64,000 nt of DNA from Shinisaurus crocodilurus (taxonomy: Eukaryota; Chordata; Lepidosauria; Squamata; Shinisauridae): assembly GCA_021292165.1 (NCBI GenBank), contig CM037879.1:156023278-156087277 (forward strand), in the 5' to 3' direction. A program made the position numbers and the translations under genes. The notes beneath the pieces are model-generated. The model saw nothing but the letters and a program-made list of their open reading frames with translations. It ran no database searches and was not told the origin of the DNA. Positions 12,834-22,695 of this stretch are shown here, piece by piece. Every line of letters starts with the position of its first letter. Position 1 is the first letter of the stretch.

Positions 12834-12908
12834 TCATTTCTTGTGGTGAATCAGTGTTTCAGCTGTGGTAGCAAAAGGGTCATCATCCTTTGCAATCATA
12901 TAGCGAAC
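12834..12908 (-). CDS. Candidate terminal coding exon of an unrecognised protein
   Basis: On the minus strand a pyrimidine-rich tract ending CTTGACTGTTTCAG forms a good splice acceptor. The next 75 bases read in phase 0 as 24 codons plus TGA. The peptide starts VRYMIAKDDDPF and ends LIHHKK; it is compact, charged and unlike any repeat in the window. I do not recognise the family. The exon lies in low-copy sequence between transposons. A candidate first exon on the same strand at 47,983-48,039 ends in phase 0, so the two are compatible, but no exon between them was identified. It could also be a pseudogene or chance: 24 open codons alone are weak evidence, and the case rests on acceptor, frame and composition together. 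Confidence 0.45.
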   Translation of the reverse strand, partial: VRYMIAKDDDPFATTAETLIHHKK

Positions 12909-13140
12909 CTGAAACAGTCAAGTTCCTTCATTGCCTTGATGAGCTAAGCTTGGCTGCCTTCATGAGGTTTTGAGGCCTGGCATCTATATTGAGAGTTATT
13001 ACTTTCACAATTGCTCCCTCTTGTCTATTATCTATAAGCAGATATAATTCTGAAGCACAAGTGGCACATGAAATTATGGTGCTATAATGTTTTTAATTAT
13101 GTATTATTTTTATCTTGTTATATTTATATTGCTATATTTA

Positions 13141-13375
13141 GAGAGCCAGTGTAGCGTAGCTGTTAGAGTGTTGGGCTGGGACTTGGGGGATCTGGGTTCT
13201 AGTCCCCGTTTGGCCATGAAACTCACTGGGTGACTTTGCGCCAGTCACTGACTCTCAGCCTAACCTACCTCACAGGATTGTTGTGAGGATAAAATGGAGA
13301 GGAGGAGGATTATGTAAGCTGCCTTGGGTTCCTTGCAGGAAAAAAGGCAGGGTATAAATATATTTATTTATTTAT
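13141..13375 (+). mobile_element. tRNA-derived SINE with AT-rich tail (copy 1)
   Basis: The head GAGAGCCAGTGTAGCGTAGC carries a tRNA-like promoter region (A-box-like AGCGTAGCTGTTAGAG, degraded B box near GGGTTCTAGTCCCC). The body includes ACCTACCTCACAGGATTGTT and GAGGATAAAATGGAGAGG, ending in TATAAATATATTTATTTA. Such SINEs are common in reptiles. Four minus-strand relatives lie at 13,366, 14,098, 26,547 and 28,620. Confidence 0.8.
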
Positions 13376-13480
13376 TATATTTATACTCCGCCTTTTTTCC
13401 TTGCAAGGACCCCAAGGCGGCTTACATAATCATCATCCTCCTCTCCATTTTATCCTCACAACAACCCTGTGAGGTAGGTT
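13366..13480 (-). mobile_element. tRNA-derived SINE, 3' half, inverted
   Basis: Reverse-complement of the 3' body of the preceding SINE, from the ATAAATATA-type tail to ACCTACCTCACAGGG. It abuts copy 1 tail to tail, giving a potential hairpin of about 110-bp arms. It lacks the tRNA-like head. Confidence 0.75.
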
Positions 13481-13524
13481 AATATAATATAATAAAAATA
13501 TTGTATTTTATTGTGAACCACTTA

Positions 13525-13669
13525 GGGCACAATCCTATGTGTGTTTAGACAGAAAAACGTCCTACAACTTCTAGCATTCTCCAGCCCTAAGGGTGTAATC
13601 CCATGCATGTTTAGACAGAAAAAAGTCCTCCAACTCCCAGCATTCCTCAGCCAGCATGCAATTGTGCCC
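13525..13669. mobile_element. PIF/Harbinger-like miniature element with TTA target duplication
   Basis: 145 bp with terminal repeats GGGCACAAT / ATTGTGCCC, flanked by TTA on both sides (13,522-13,524 and 13,670-13,672). The interior contains two direct copies of a CCTATG(T/C)..GTTTAGACAGAAAAA-type block. A 3-bp TTA duplication is typical of PIF/Harbinger elements. A related hairpin copy lies at 29,802-29,932. Confidence 0.55.
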
Positions 13670-13672
13670 TTA

Positions 13673-14097
13673 GGGATTTTACCATGTGTACCATGTGGAC
13701 TGCCCCCATATGACCAGCACAACAACCTAATCCTCAGTACATCACTAAACCCCTATTCTTAGTATCAAAAGCAACAGAAGAAGAAACCCTAAACAAAAGT
13801 GTTATTTTCCCAACCACTACTGAGACTAGTGTCCAAAGAGCTACTTTAGCCACAACATAAGATATTTATTATTTTTCACTTTTTTTTCTTTCGAACAGCA
13901 GGTCCCCACATCTTATTACAAACTGCTTTTGAAACTCGTTGGAATTTCAAAAGTGGTTGGCAGTATTGCAAGGTTGGGGGGGCGGGGTGGAGGAAGGGGA
14001 AACAAATCCATATCCATAGTCCCTTTGGGTACACAGAACTTAGATACATGATTTCGTTTGTTTGTTCCTGGTCTATACATTCTAGTAAGGGGGGGGG
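13673..14097. other. No gene seen
   Basis: Low-copy-looking sequence with short G and T homopolymers. No coding signal. Confidence 0.4.
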
Positions 14098-14315
14098 ATT
14101 TTTATTTATTTATTATTACATTTATATCCCAGCTTTTTTCCTGCAAGAAACCCAAGGCGGCTTACATGATCCTCCCCCCCCCATTTTATCCTCACAACAA
14201 CCCTGCGAGGTAGGAGTCAGTGACTGGCCCCAAAATCACCCAACAAGTTTTATGGCTGAGTGGGGATCTCCCAAGTCCCAGTACAAAACTCTAACCACTA
14301 CGCCACACTGGCTCA
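14098..14315 (-). mobile_element. tRNA-derived SINE (copy 3)
   Basis: Full-length minus-strand copy: AT-rich tail at the left (TTTATTTATTTATTATTACA), then the CACAACAACCCTGCGAGGTA body, ending at the head complement CCACACTGGCTC. Confidence 0.8.
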
Positions 14316-16471
14316 GTGTTACAGTTTAAATGACACCTAACAAATCCATTTAACCATGGATTAAAAGTGCTTCTTAAAAATCCAGTTCAGTACCCGCCAC
14401 ACCGCAGTCAACTATGTTCTGGGAGAAAAGCTTATTATACATGCCCAGTTTGAGCAATCATACTTTACAGCCAATTTAACTTAAGGCAATACACAGCTGT
14501 TGCTCTGGAAGTTTCCCGCTGTGGAAGAAATAATGAAGGCCATATGATCAGTCTTCCAGAATGCATTAAAAACTTAGCCATGGGGGGGGGGGAGGACTGT
14601 GTAACAGAATGGTTAAAAACAACATAAACCATGACTAGCAGGATAAAAGAATCAATAATAAAATAGACTGCAACAAGGCGCCTGTAAAATTTCTCATTAA
14701 AAATGGTAGTCCTCAGCTACTCTATCCATTTCTTATTGTGGTGAAATGCTGAACAGTGGAAGGGAAAGAACACTCTGTTTGTCAAATATGGGATTTCCAA
14801 TCCTACTGTCCAACCTCTCACTCATCATGACATCATGGGGATATTGCAACACAGGCTGCAGAGGGAAGCAGCATCCCGCAAACTTTAACAAACATTAACT
14901 GACATTGAAAGCTCATGTGGTCTAGTAAGCTAGAATGTCAGAGTTTTATCTAAGTTCATTCTACATATTATATGGGATGAGTCAGTAGAATACTAGGCTA
15001 TGCTTCTTCAGAGTGCAGGTGAGTGGATGTTTCTTATTGTTGATGACCGCCCACATAAATCTTTCTCCCTGTGTGCAGGGAGAAAGATGCCCATACCATA
15101 ACCTTTCTTCTTGATGTACTGTACCTCCTCCAGTCAGAAGTGGGACAACCCAAGAACTCAGCCAACTCACTCTACAAGCTCATTGTGCACAAACTGTAGA
15201 ATAGCTATGGATGGTCCTAGCTTCCCTTCTGTAAAAACGAATATACCATCCAGCTTTTGATAATTCTGACTCTGAGGTTTTAACAGTAGCTTAGCTGTTA
15301 ATTTGGATTGTGGTTTGGATGTTCTTTTCCTTTTATACACTGCCTTTGGGGCTCTGTTTGAGTTGAAAGGCAGGTTAGAAATATTCACTAATACAGAGTA
15401 CTGCCTTACTAGTAATGTCAAAGAGCTGTAAAGATGCTTATTGTTAATGACCCGAGGTTTCTTTGATGCCCAGTGTTAACATGAAGTGTCAGGAACTGCA
15501 GGGCAGGATCCAGCCAAGGCCCTCAGCTGAAGTTACCTTTCTGAATTTCTGCCACCAGCATACAACCCAACATCACAGTGTAATAATAAATTAACACTAG
15601 TGGCAGATCCTTCTGTGCAGCCTGGGCCAGATAATCTCAGCAGTCAACCGGTTGCTCATCCCAGGGAAGGTTGCCCCTGTGACTCAGATACCCTTGCTGG
15701 CAGAAAAGTAAGGGATTTTTCCCTCCAGTGGTCTTACATATAGTTTCAGAAACATGGAAGGATTAAATCAGAGAACTTTGAATTATACTTCCTCATTAGA
15801 ATGATCTTCCAAGAACCAAAGGTTACTCAGGATTATTGATCAATAAGGCAATTCAGTGGAACACTATTGAATTCTTTGTTAGATTTAAGGAGGTTTTCAA
15901 ACACGCTAATTGTATGTTTTATTTATGTAAATAACAGTTACCAGATTTCAAGTTTTTTCAACAACAACAAAATTGCAAATACAATGAGAATAAGATGGAA
16001 GAAGCGCTGATTAAATGTTTTAAAATTTGTTTTTAGTTGTATTCATGGCAGTCCTTGACTGTAATAAATTCTTGAATTCAAGTGGAGCCAAAGACAGTCA
16101 AAGCTAATAATCATTTTACTACAAACAGAAAGACTATATAAGAAAGACTGTGAATTCCCACTAATAAAACTGGAGACAAACCTGAGTGAAACATATCCCC
16201 TACAGCTCAGGGACTACTAAGGTTAATTATAGAGAAATTAAGTTGCAAATCCTGGCCTAAACACCAATATCAAGCCTTCTGAAATAAGACAGTGTTTTGA
16301 TCTTGTGATATTTTTTTTCACTGTACAAGTCATGTGGTATTGCTTTTCTCCTTTTATGGGCAAAAAGCTGAAGGAAGCCAGTTCAGCTCCAAAGACTGAA
16401 CTCAGCACTTCACACACATGAATTAAAAACCCTGCAAGTTGTAATGCAAGTCACCCTTTCCCACCTCAGTG

Positions 16472-16508
<37 letters not shown>

Positions 16509-17385
16509 CCTGAAACGAAAAGAAAAAGTAACTCTACTGTCTTTTTCTACATATTTGCTCCTTAATAATCTGAAACAGAAAAGATGACCTTAAAAACAAG
16601 CAACACATGTTATATGCATTTACCTTCTTTTAAATTCATTATTATGTAAGTGTGATCATGGCTTTATCATTAATACATACATCTTGCTCTTCCAAACAGA
16701 TGTACTGACAGACTGCGAAACAGCAATAAAAAGGCATACTTGCATAATCTGCCACTTACAATTCCATAGATTTCTACAGATGTCCTATAATGTTTCAGCA
16801 TCTGCCTCCCACTACCAATCTTGCTTTTGTTGCTTTTGTTCAGAAAAAAGATAGCTCAACACAACCAGAAAAATTGCTGAATATTTAACTAAAATGCTAT
16901 CATTATGCTAACCTATACAAGGATTTGAATTTCAGAGAGGTGAAGGTCTAGAATGCTCTATCTATTTGGTGATCCAGTGCATTTTTGTACAGCCCACACT
17001 ATCTTTCATTGCATACGAACACACACAAGCTTCTGTTACATATGAACACGCGCACACATTGATTTGATAGTTTCAAGAATGGCCAGCACATCCACACAGA
17101 TAGTCTTTCTGTTATCAAATACACCCAAGTATGACTTATTTATTATTTAGATAATGCCACAAATGTGTGCGGCACTTTACAGCACGGGTGGGCAGATTTC
17201 AGGCTTGCTGGATCTACTTTGTGTTATTTTTACTAGAACCCTGAGACCCACCAAGCAGAGCCAGAAGAAAAATAGTGGCTAATGGGGAGGAATCATCTAA
17301 ATCCCTACTATGACCCCTGTATTAATGGCCTAACTAAATTAAGAAAAATACAGTAGCCTTTGTACAAAGTGGTTTGGAGTTAAGA
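14316..17385. other. No gene seen; includes a (CA)n microsatellite
   Basis: About 3 kb of AT-rich sequence without a supported gene. It contains G runs near 14,582-14,591 and a (CA)n repeat at about 16,476-16,507. No splice-flanked coding block stood out. Confidence 0.45.
16476..16507. repeat. (CA)n microsatellite
   Basis: Uninterrupted CA dinucleotide run of about 32 bases. Confidence 0.95.
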
Positions 17386-17790
17386 GCCAAAGCAGACATT
17401 ACTTTAAAGACATGGCTAGCAGCCACTCTTCTTTTTTTTTCTTTTTCATTTTTACTCTAGGGGAAATACAGGGTGCTCAATCCAGATCAGGGGCTCTATC
17501 AGGGGAAGTAGAGGGCTTTAACCCTCCCTCCCCCGGGCTCTGGGCACAATCCAGATTGGGGGCTGCACCTGAAATTATTATTGCAAAACATTGTGATCCA
17601 TTTGCTTTATGGATCACTATTTTGCAAAAGAAATTTCAGACACAGGATCAAAGGTTAAGGTCCCCTTACCCATCCACCCCACTCTGCAGTCCTGATCTGG
17701 ATTGGGGGAGCCCTGTGCCTACTCTAGAGTATAACTGGGGGGAAGGTGAGACATAGCGGCAATGTCTTTCAAGTAATGTCTGCTCTGGCC
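17386..17790. mobile_element. Foldback miniature element, about 405 bp
   Basis: Termini GCCAAAGCAGACATTACTTT and the complement of AAGTAATGTCTGCTCTGGC pair well. Further inward, CAATCCAGAT and ATCTGGATTG blocks and a central TGATCCAT...ATGGATCA core also pair, so much of the element can fold on itself. No coding capacity or clear target duplication. Confidence 0.65.
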
Positions 17791-18250
17791 TTGACAAACC
17801 TAGCAGAAATAAAAATTATTGACTGTTAAACTCATCCCATCTCCAAGTGGCTCAAACAAGAATTTTATTCCATGAAGGAGACAGTGACATGTTCAAGGCC
17901 CACCAGTGAGCTTCACAGCCTTGCATGGGTTTGAACTGGGTTTCCTAAGGCCAGATTCAACACTCTAAGCTAGGTCTGCATGCCTTAAAACCTACCAAGC
18001 CAAGTGTCGGACAACCGTAGGGTGGCCATGTGTCCTCTTTTACAGTATGTGTGCATACTGAGAAGTCCTGCTAAATTCAATGATGATTACCGTACTCTTC
18101 AGTAAATGCACATAGGACTGCAGTCTTAATTAACCAACACATGACTTAAGAAAAACCTGAACTTGCTAGTACAGAAATCTCATAATTAAAGCATCTTGAG
18201 GCCAATTCATATTACCAGTACTGCTGTTTAGTTTTTTGGGGTTTTTTTTA
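17791..18250. other. No gene seen
   Basis: Low-copy-looking sequence. A fragment near 18,020-18,065 (GGTGGCCATGTGTCCTC) matches the end of the element family at 57,600 and 63,066. Confidence 0.4.
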
Positions 18251-18258
18251 GTGTAAAT

Positions 18259-18554
18259 CAGGGCTGGGCAACTGTGGCTTATGCTGGCTCAGCTTGTCTG
18301 AGTGTGGAAAGCTAAGCAGGGTCAGGCCTGGTTATTACTTGGATGGGAGACCCCTCCTCTAGTTTCCTGCATTGAGCAGGGGGTTGGACTCGATAGCCTT
18401 GTAGGCTCCTTCCAACTCTATGATCTATGAAATCTGTGAAACTTGTGGCCTTCCAGATGTTTTGGCCTACAACTCCCATGATCCCTCACCATTGGCTATG
18501 CTGGCTAGGGCTGGTGGCCAAAACAACTGAAGGGCCAGAAGTTGCCCACCCCTG
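18259..18554. mobile_element. hAT-like foldback element carrying a 5S-headed SINE
   Basis: Inverted ends CAGGGCTGGGCAACT and the complement of GTTGCCCACCCCTG. It is flanked by GTGTAAAT (18,251-18,258) and GTGTAAAC (18,555-18,562), matching at 7 of 8 positions, which supports hAT. The 5S-headed SINE at 18,273-18,443 sits just inside the left end, so it inserted later. Confidence 0.8.
18273..18443 (+). mobile_element. SINE with 5S rRNA-like head and CR1-like tail (full length)
   Basis: The head starts TGTGGCTTATGCTGGCTCAG and continues GAAAGCTAAGCAGGGTCAGG and TTACTTGGATGGGAGACC, the box A and box C region of vertebrate 5S rRNA. The tail GGGTTGGACTCGATAGCCTT then TTCCAACTCTATGATCTATG resembles the 3' end of CR1 LINEs. 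TGTGGC repeats on both sides, a possible short target duplication. It is not a functional 5S gene: the 5' third and 3' stem of 5S are missing or altered. Confidence 0.8.
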
Positions 18555-18562
18555 GTGTAAAC

Positions 18563-18944
18563 TGTGAGCTGCCAGGGATTTTAAAAATCTTAAATTGTAT
18601 AGTTCTTATCTAAAGAGCTTAAACCCTTTTACCCAAATAACCACAACTACTTGGAACTAAGTGCCAATGACTTTAATTAAACTTGAACCCCACCGTCCCT
18701 CAGAATCAAGGGCTGGTCAGACAGACAGAAATCAAGGCTGAGAAAGGAGATGGAGGGGGTTATTTAGTTAAAATGTATATACTGCCATTATATCATATCT
18801 TCCGATGAAATTTACAATATTGCCCAATGAGATTTATTTGAGAAAATTATAAACCACCTTTCAAAGTGCAGTATTTTTCCAAGATGGCATACAAGCTATA
18901 ATAATAATAAAAAAGACATAAACAGTAAAACAATAATAAGTACA
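18563..18944. other. No gene seen
   Basis: AT-rich sequence with no recognised repeat beyond a short (ATA)n stretch near 18,898-18,912. Confidence 0.4.
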
Positions 18945-19104
18945 GGCCTGTGGCTCACACTGTCTCAGCTTGTCTGAGCATGGAAAGCTAAGCAGGGTCG
19001 GACCTGGTTATTACTTGGATGGGAGACCGCTCCTGCATTGAGCAGGGGGTTGGACTCGATGACCTTGTAGGCCCCTTCCAACTCTATGATCTATGAATCT
19101 ATAA
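18945..19104 (+). mobile_element. 5S-headed SINE (full length)
   Basis: The head GGCCTGTGGCTCACACTGTC leads into GGAAAGCTAAGCAGGGTCGG and GGATGGGAGACCGCTCC, the closest match to 5S rRNA of the copies here. The tail is TTGGACTCGATGACCTTGTA plus TTCCAACTCTATGATCTATG. It lacks the CTAGTTTCC insert seen in the other copies. Confidence 0.8.
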
Positions 19105-19195
19105 ACACAATAACTAATAATAAATAAAAAGAGCAGTAAAATTGTATCATTTCTGCCAACCATTCAATCACAAGATCTAAACAGATCCACTAAGA

Positions 19196-19402
19196 AGGAC
19201 AGGTTGCTTACCTGTAACTGTAGTTCTTCGAGTGGTCATCTGTGCATCACACACATATGGGTTCTCTACGCCTGCGCTGAGATCGTTCGGGAAATTTCTA
19301 TAGCTGAGATGGATTGGGCGGGAGCCCCTCCCCCTCGCGCGTGCTCCTTAGCACGGCTCCCGCCCGTCTCCTCAGTTCCCTGAGACCGCCTATTGCGATC
19401 CT
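19196..19402 (-). repeat. DIRS terminus A (extended inverted repeat)
   Basis: The inner part, about 19,232-19,402, is the inverted counterpart of 25,028-25,195, with roughly a dozen differences or small gaps by eye (for example GGAAATTTCTATAGCTGAG is shared). The outer 36 bases, beginning AGGACAGGTTGCTTACC, have no counterpart in the other terminus, giving the unequal ends typical of DIRS. Confidence 0.9.
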
Positions 19403-19570
19403 CGGGGCCGAGGATAACATTTCATATTCCTTGATGTCAGAAAAAGTTTCGAACTCGGCACACACTTCGATATCGAGTGAAATTAAATTAAAACTCCCAA
19501 CCCCTTTCCTTTTTGGTATCCATCGAACTCGATGAAGACACCAAACGGGGAAGGAGGGCGGGTTGTGTGA

Positions 19571-19660
19571 ATGCACAGATGACCACTCGAAGAACTACAG
19601 TTACAGGTAAGCAACCTGTCCTCCTTCTTCATGGTCTCTGTGCATCACACACATATGGGT
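19571..19660 (-). repeat. DIRS internal complementary region
   Basis: 19,571-19,622 is the exact reverse complement of the terminus at 19,196-19,247 (52 of 52 bases). 19,623-19,660 matches the reverse complement of the other terminus, about 25,166-25,202, with a few differences (CTTCTTC then GGTCTCTGTGCATCACACAC). In the known DIRS model this region templates completion of both ends during circle formation. It lies 3' of the recombinase frame, the usual place. Confidence 0.92.
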
Positions 19661-19703
19661 AGATTAACAAGCTGACTTACCGGAGGGGGGTCGGTGTCGG
19701 TAG

Positions 19704-20752
19704 TCAGACGGTGACTGAAGAGAGAACCGCCCTACCGAACGCGTACTGCTCCCTGGCTCGAACATCGAGGCGGTAATGCTGGATGAATGTGGAGGGGGTA
19801 GACCAGGTCGCCGCCCTACATAAGTCCAGCAAGGGAATCCCTTTTCCGAAAGCTGTCGAGGTCGAGAGAGCCCTGGTAGAATGGGCCCTCACAGATCCTG
19901 GCAAAGTGCGTCCAGTCAGCTGATAAGCCAGCTCGATAGTGTCCACTATCCAAGAGGACAGTCTTTGTTTAGATACAGGATGGCCCAATTTCGGGGGGCC
20001 ATAGCATACAAAAAGTTGATTAGTTTTTCTTATTGACTCTGTGCGGGCTTTGTAGAAAAGCAACGCCCGACGGACATCGAGGCTGTGCATCGATCTCTCG
20101 ACCAGTGACGAAGGGGACGAAAAGAAAGTTGGAAGAATAATGTCCTGTCCCAGGTGAAATTCTGAAACCATTTTTGGTAGAAAAACTATATCAGGCCTTA
20201 GCACGACTTTGTCCTTATGGAAAATTGTGTAAGGGGGATCTATTCTAAGAGCGTGTAGTTCACTTACTCTTCTTGCCGATGTAATTGCTATCAAAAATAA
20301 CGTTTTGAACGACACCAGTCGTAAGTCCGCTTTTGCATGGGCTCGAATGGCAATTTCGTTAGTGCTTTTAAGACTAATGGTAGGTCCCAACCTGGTATAA
20401 TGTTGCGGGTTGGAGGTCGTATATTTTTGAGACCTTTCAAAAATTGTTTAATTAACGGGTGCACAAACAAATACGTCCCCGTCGAAGTAGTTCTATACGC
20501 TGTCAGCGCTGCTAAGTATACTTTAATTGACGAGAACTTAAGGCCACGGGTCATTAGTGAATGGAGAAAGTCGAGGATGGCCGAGATCGAGCATGTAATT
20601 GGATCTTTGCCTAAGGGTGATACAAAGTTGGTGAAAGCTGTCCATTTCCTAGCATAGGAGAGCCTTGTGGAGGGCTTTCGTGCTGCTAACAAAACCTCCT
20701 TTACAGCATCGGAGAGGTTTGTATCGTTTGTTATCTGATCCTCCAAGCCATT
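19704..20752 (-). pseudogene. DIRS tyrosine recombinase (one frameshift)
   Basis: Phage-integrase-type recombinase that would insert the circular DNA copy. The N-terminal core-binding part (from about 20,720: AVKEVLLAARKPSTRLSYA) and the catalytic part lie in two frames joined at about 20,328-20,336, where one base appears to be missing beside the AAAA run in ATGCAAAAGCGG. In the catalytic part, numbered from its ATG at 20,390, the catalytic residues are intact: Arg41 (RRVSEL), His170 and Arg173 (HSTR), Trp196 and nucleophile Tyr206 (QHYRLD). The first frame has no nearby ATG and overlaps the end of pol, so the start given is approximate. It ends 44 bases before the internal complementary region. 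Confidence 0.88.
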
Positions 20753-22613
20753 AGGTTCAGGGAATGCAGATTGGGGTGAAGCACCTTGCCTTTGTGTTGT
20801 GTTAGTAGATTGTCTTGCAGTGGTAATGGGAGATAATCTCCCTGCGAAAGGCTGAGCAGGTGCGAAAACCAGGGTTGGCGCGGCCACCACGGGGATATCA
20901 GGATGCAGTTGGTCCTGTCCTGAGATATTTTGGCGATTACACGCGTCAGCAGCGGAATTGGGGGGAACAGATAATAAAAGTCGTTGTTCCAGTCCATCAG
21001 GAAAGCGTCGGTGATCGACTTCGGATCCGAGGCCACCCTGCTGCAAAACATGGGGCAAGTAGTGTTCTCGCTGGTGGCGAATAAGTCTATTTTTGGACGA
21101 CCCCAGTGTTGGAACAGTGAACTGACTACTTTCTGTCCAGCTTCCATTCGTGCGACTGCATTGACACACAGCTCAAAGTGTCTGCCAGCACATTGGACTT
21201 CCCTGCGATGTGAATTGCTACGAAGGACATTCTTTGAGGTAGAGCCCATTCGTAGAGTTGCAAGGTCAGTCCTGTGAGGCGTGTCGATCTCATGCCGCCT
21301 TTCTTGTTTATATAAGTGACTACCGTGGTATTGTCGGTCACGACCTGGATGTGGCAGCCCGAGAGGTATTGTTCCAAGGCTTGTAGCGCCTTCCAAACGG
21401 CCATCAGTTCCAGCCAATTGATGTGTTTGGTGGCTTGTGTCGCCGTCCATGTGCCTTGCATGACGTGATCGTCTGAGTGGGCCCCCCATCCCAGCAGCGA
21501 TGCGTCTGTTGTCAATATGTGGGTCGGTATCGGAGGATGGAACAGTATGCCCGCGTTCAAATTCGACTCCTGTTGCCACCACCTCAAGGACTCTCTTACG
21601 GTTCGAGGAAGATTCAACCGGATGGACGGTTTGTCTTTCTCTGGTTTGAATTTTTTGATAAACCAGGTATGAAGGGGTCGCATGCGAAGCCTCGCATATC
21701 GTACGACCGCAATCGTCGAGGCCATATGCCCTAGTAGTCGTTGAACCGTGTGGGCAGAGCATATTGGCCGTCTGGAAACCTTCTTCGTGAGGGTAAGTAC
21801 ATTTCGCACCCTGTCGTCTGGTAGGTATGCCCGACCATCGAACGTGCTTAGCCTTGCGCCGATGTATTGTATCTCCTTTACTGGTTGAAGGACCGACTTC
21901 TCTACATTCAGGCAGAGTCCCAACTCGTCCAGGAGGCGAAGGGTTTCTCCCAGTGCATGTTGAAGCTCCCGCCTTGATGGAGCCACTAGCAGCCAATCGT
22001 CCAGATACGGGAAGACGGTGATGCCTCTTGCCCGAAGACTTGCACATACCACTGCCATGCACTTCGTGAATACCCTCGGCGCGGTGGAGAGTCCGAACGG
22101 AAGAACTACGAACTGGAAGGTGTCGTCTCCCACTCGGAACCGAAGGTATTTTTGGGTGTCCTCGTGGATGGCGACGTGGAAGTACGCATCTTTGAGGTCG
22201 ATTGATGCAACCCAATCGTTCCTTCGAAGTAGGGGAAGGATCGATTGGAGTGTGACCATGCGAAATCTTTTCGGTGGAATGAAAAGATTTACAGTTCGAA
22301 GGTCCAGGATCGGTCTGAGTCCTCCTCCCTTTTTCTTTACGATGAAGTACCTGGAGTACAGTCCGTCTTCCAAGTTTTCTGCGGGAACTGGCTGTATTGC
22401 TCCTTTTTGGAGGAGATTTGACACCTCTTCTAGGAGCACTCGAGTTGGATGGGTGGTCTTGATCCCGAGAAAGGGGGGGAGAGCTCTGAACTCGATCCTG
22501 TAGCCGTGCTCGATGATGCTTAGTACCCATCGATCCGTCGTGATGGTCCTCCAGGACCGAAGGTGCTGTTGGAGTCGAGAGCCGAAGAGATTTGCCTGAG
22601 GTGGTGGAGACAT
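20731..22613 (-). pseudogene. DIRS pol: reverse transcriptase, RNase H, methyltransferase-like domain (one frameshift)
   Basis: From ATG 22,613 (MSPPPQ) the frame encodes a DIRS-type reverse transcriptase: motif A SIDLKDAYFH near residue 140, LPFGLSTAPR near 175, catalytic YLDD at about 203-206. RNase H follows, with TTDASLLGWG, WLELMAVWKAL, VVTDNTTVV and AGKSNVLADTLS keeping its acidic residues. The frame stops at 21,126 (TAG) and resumes in another frame at VVSSLFQHWG, so one base is probably missing at the AAA run near 21,130. The rest (DLFATSENT, FPPIPLLTRVIAKI, SPWWPRQPWF) matches the Dam-methyltransferase-like domain known in DIRS pol and ends at 20,731. An upstream ATG at 22,778 would overlap gag by 83 bases and is an alternative start. 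Confidence 0.9.
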
Positions 22614-22695
22614 GGCGACTGTAAGAGTGATGTCGAGAGTTGGTCGGAGCAGTGGAGACAATTTGGTTGGGCTGGCTAAGGAGTCAAAGACGCCG

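Noticed and set aside
13141..13375. tRNA gene
   Set aside because: The tRNA-like head is degraded and attached to a SINE body and tail shared with four other copies.
18945..19104. 5S rRNA gene
   Set aside because: Only the promoter-region half of 5S is present, it is fused to a LINE-like tail, and several copies share the fusion, so it is a SINE.
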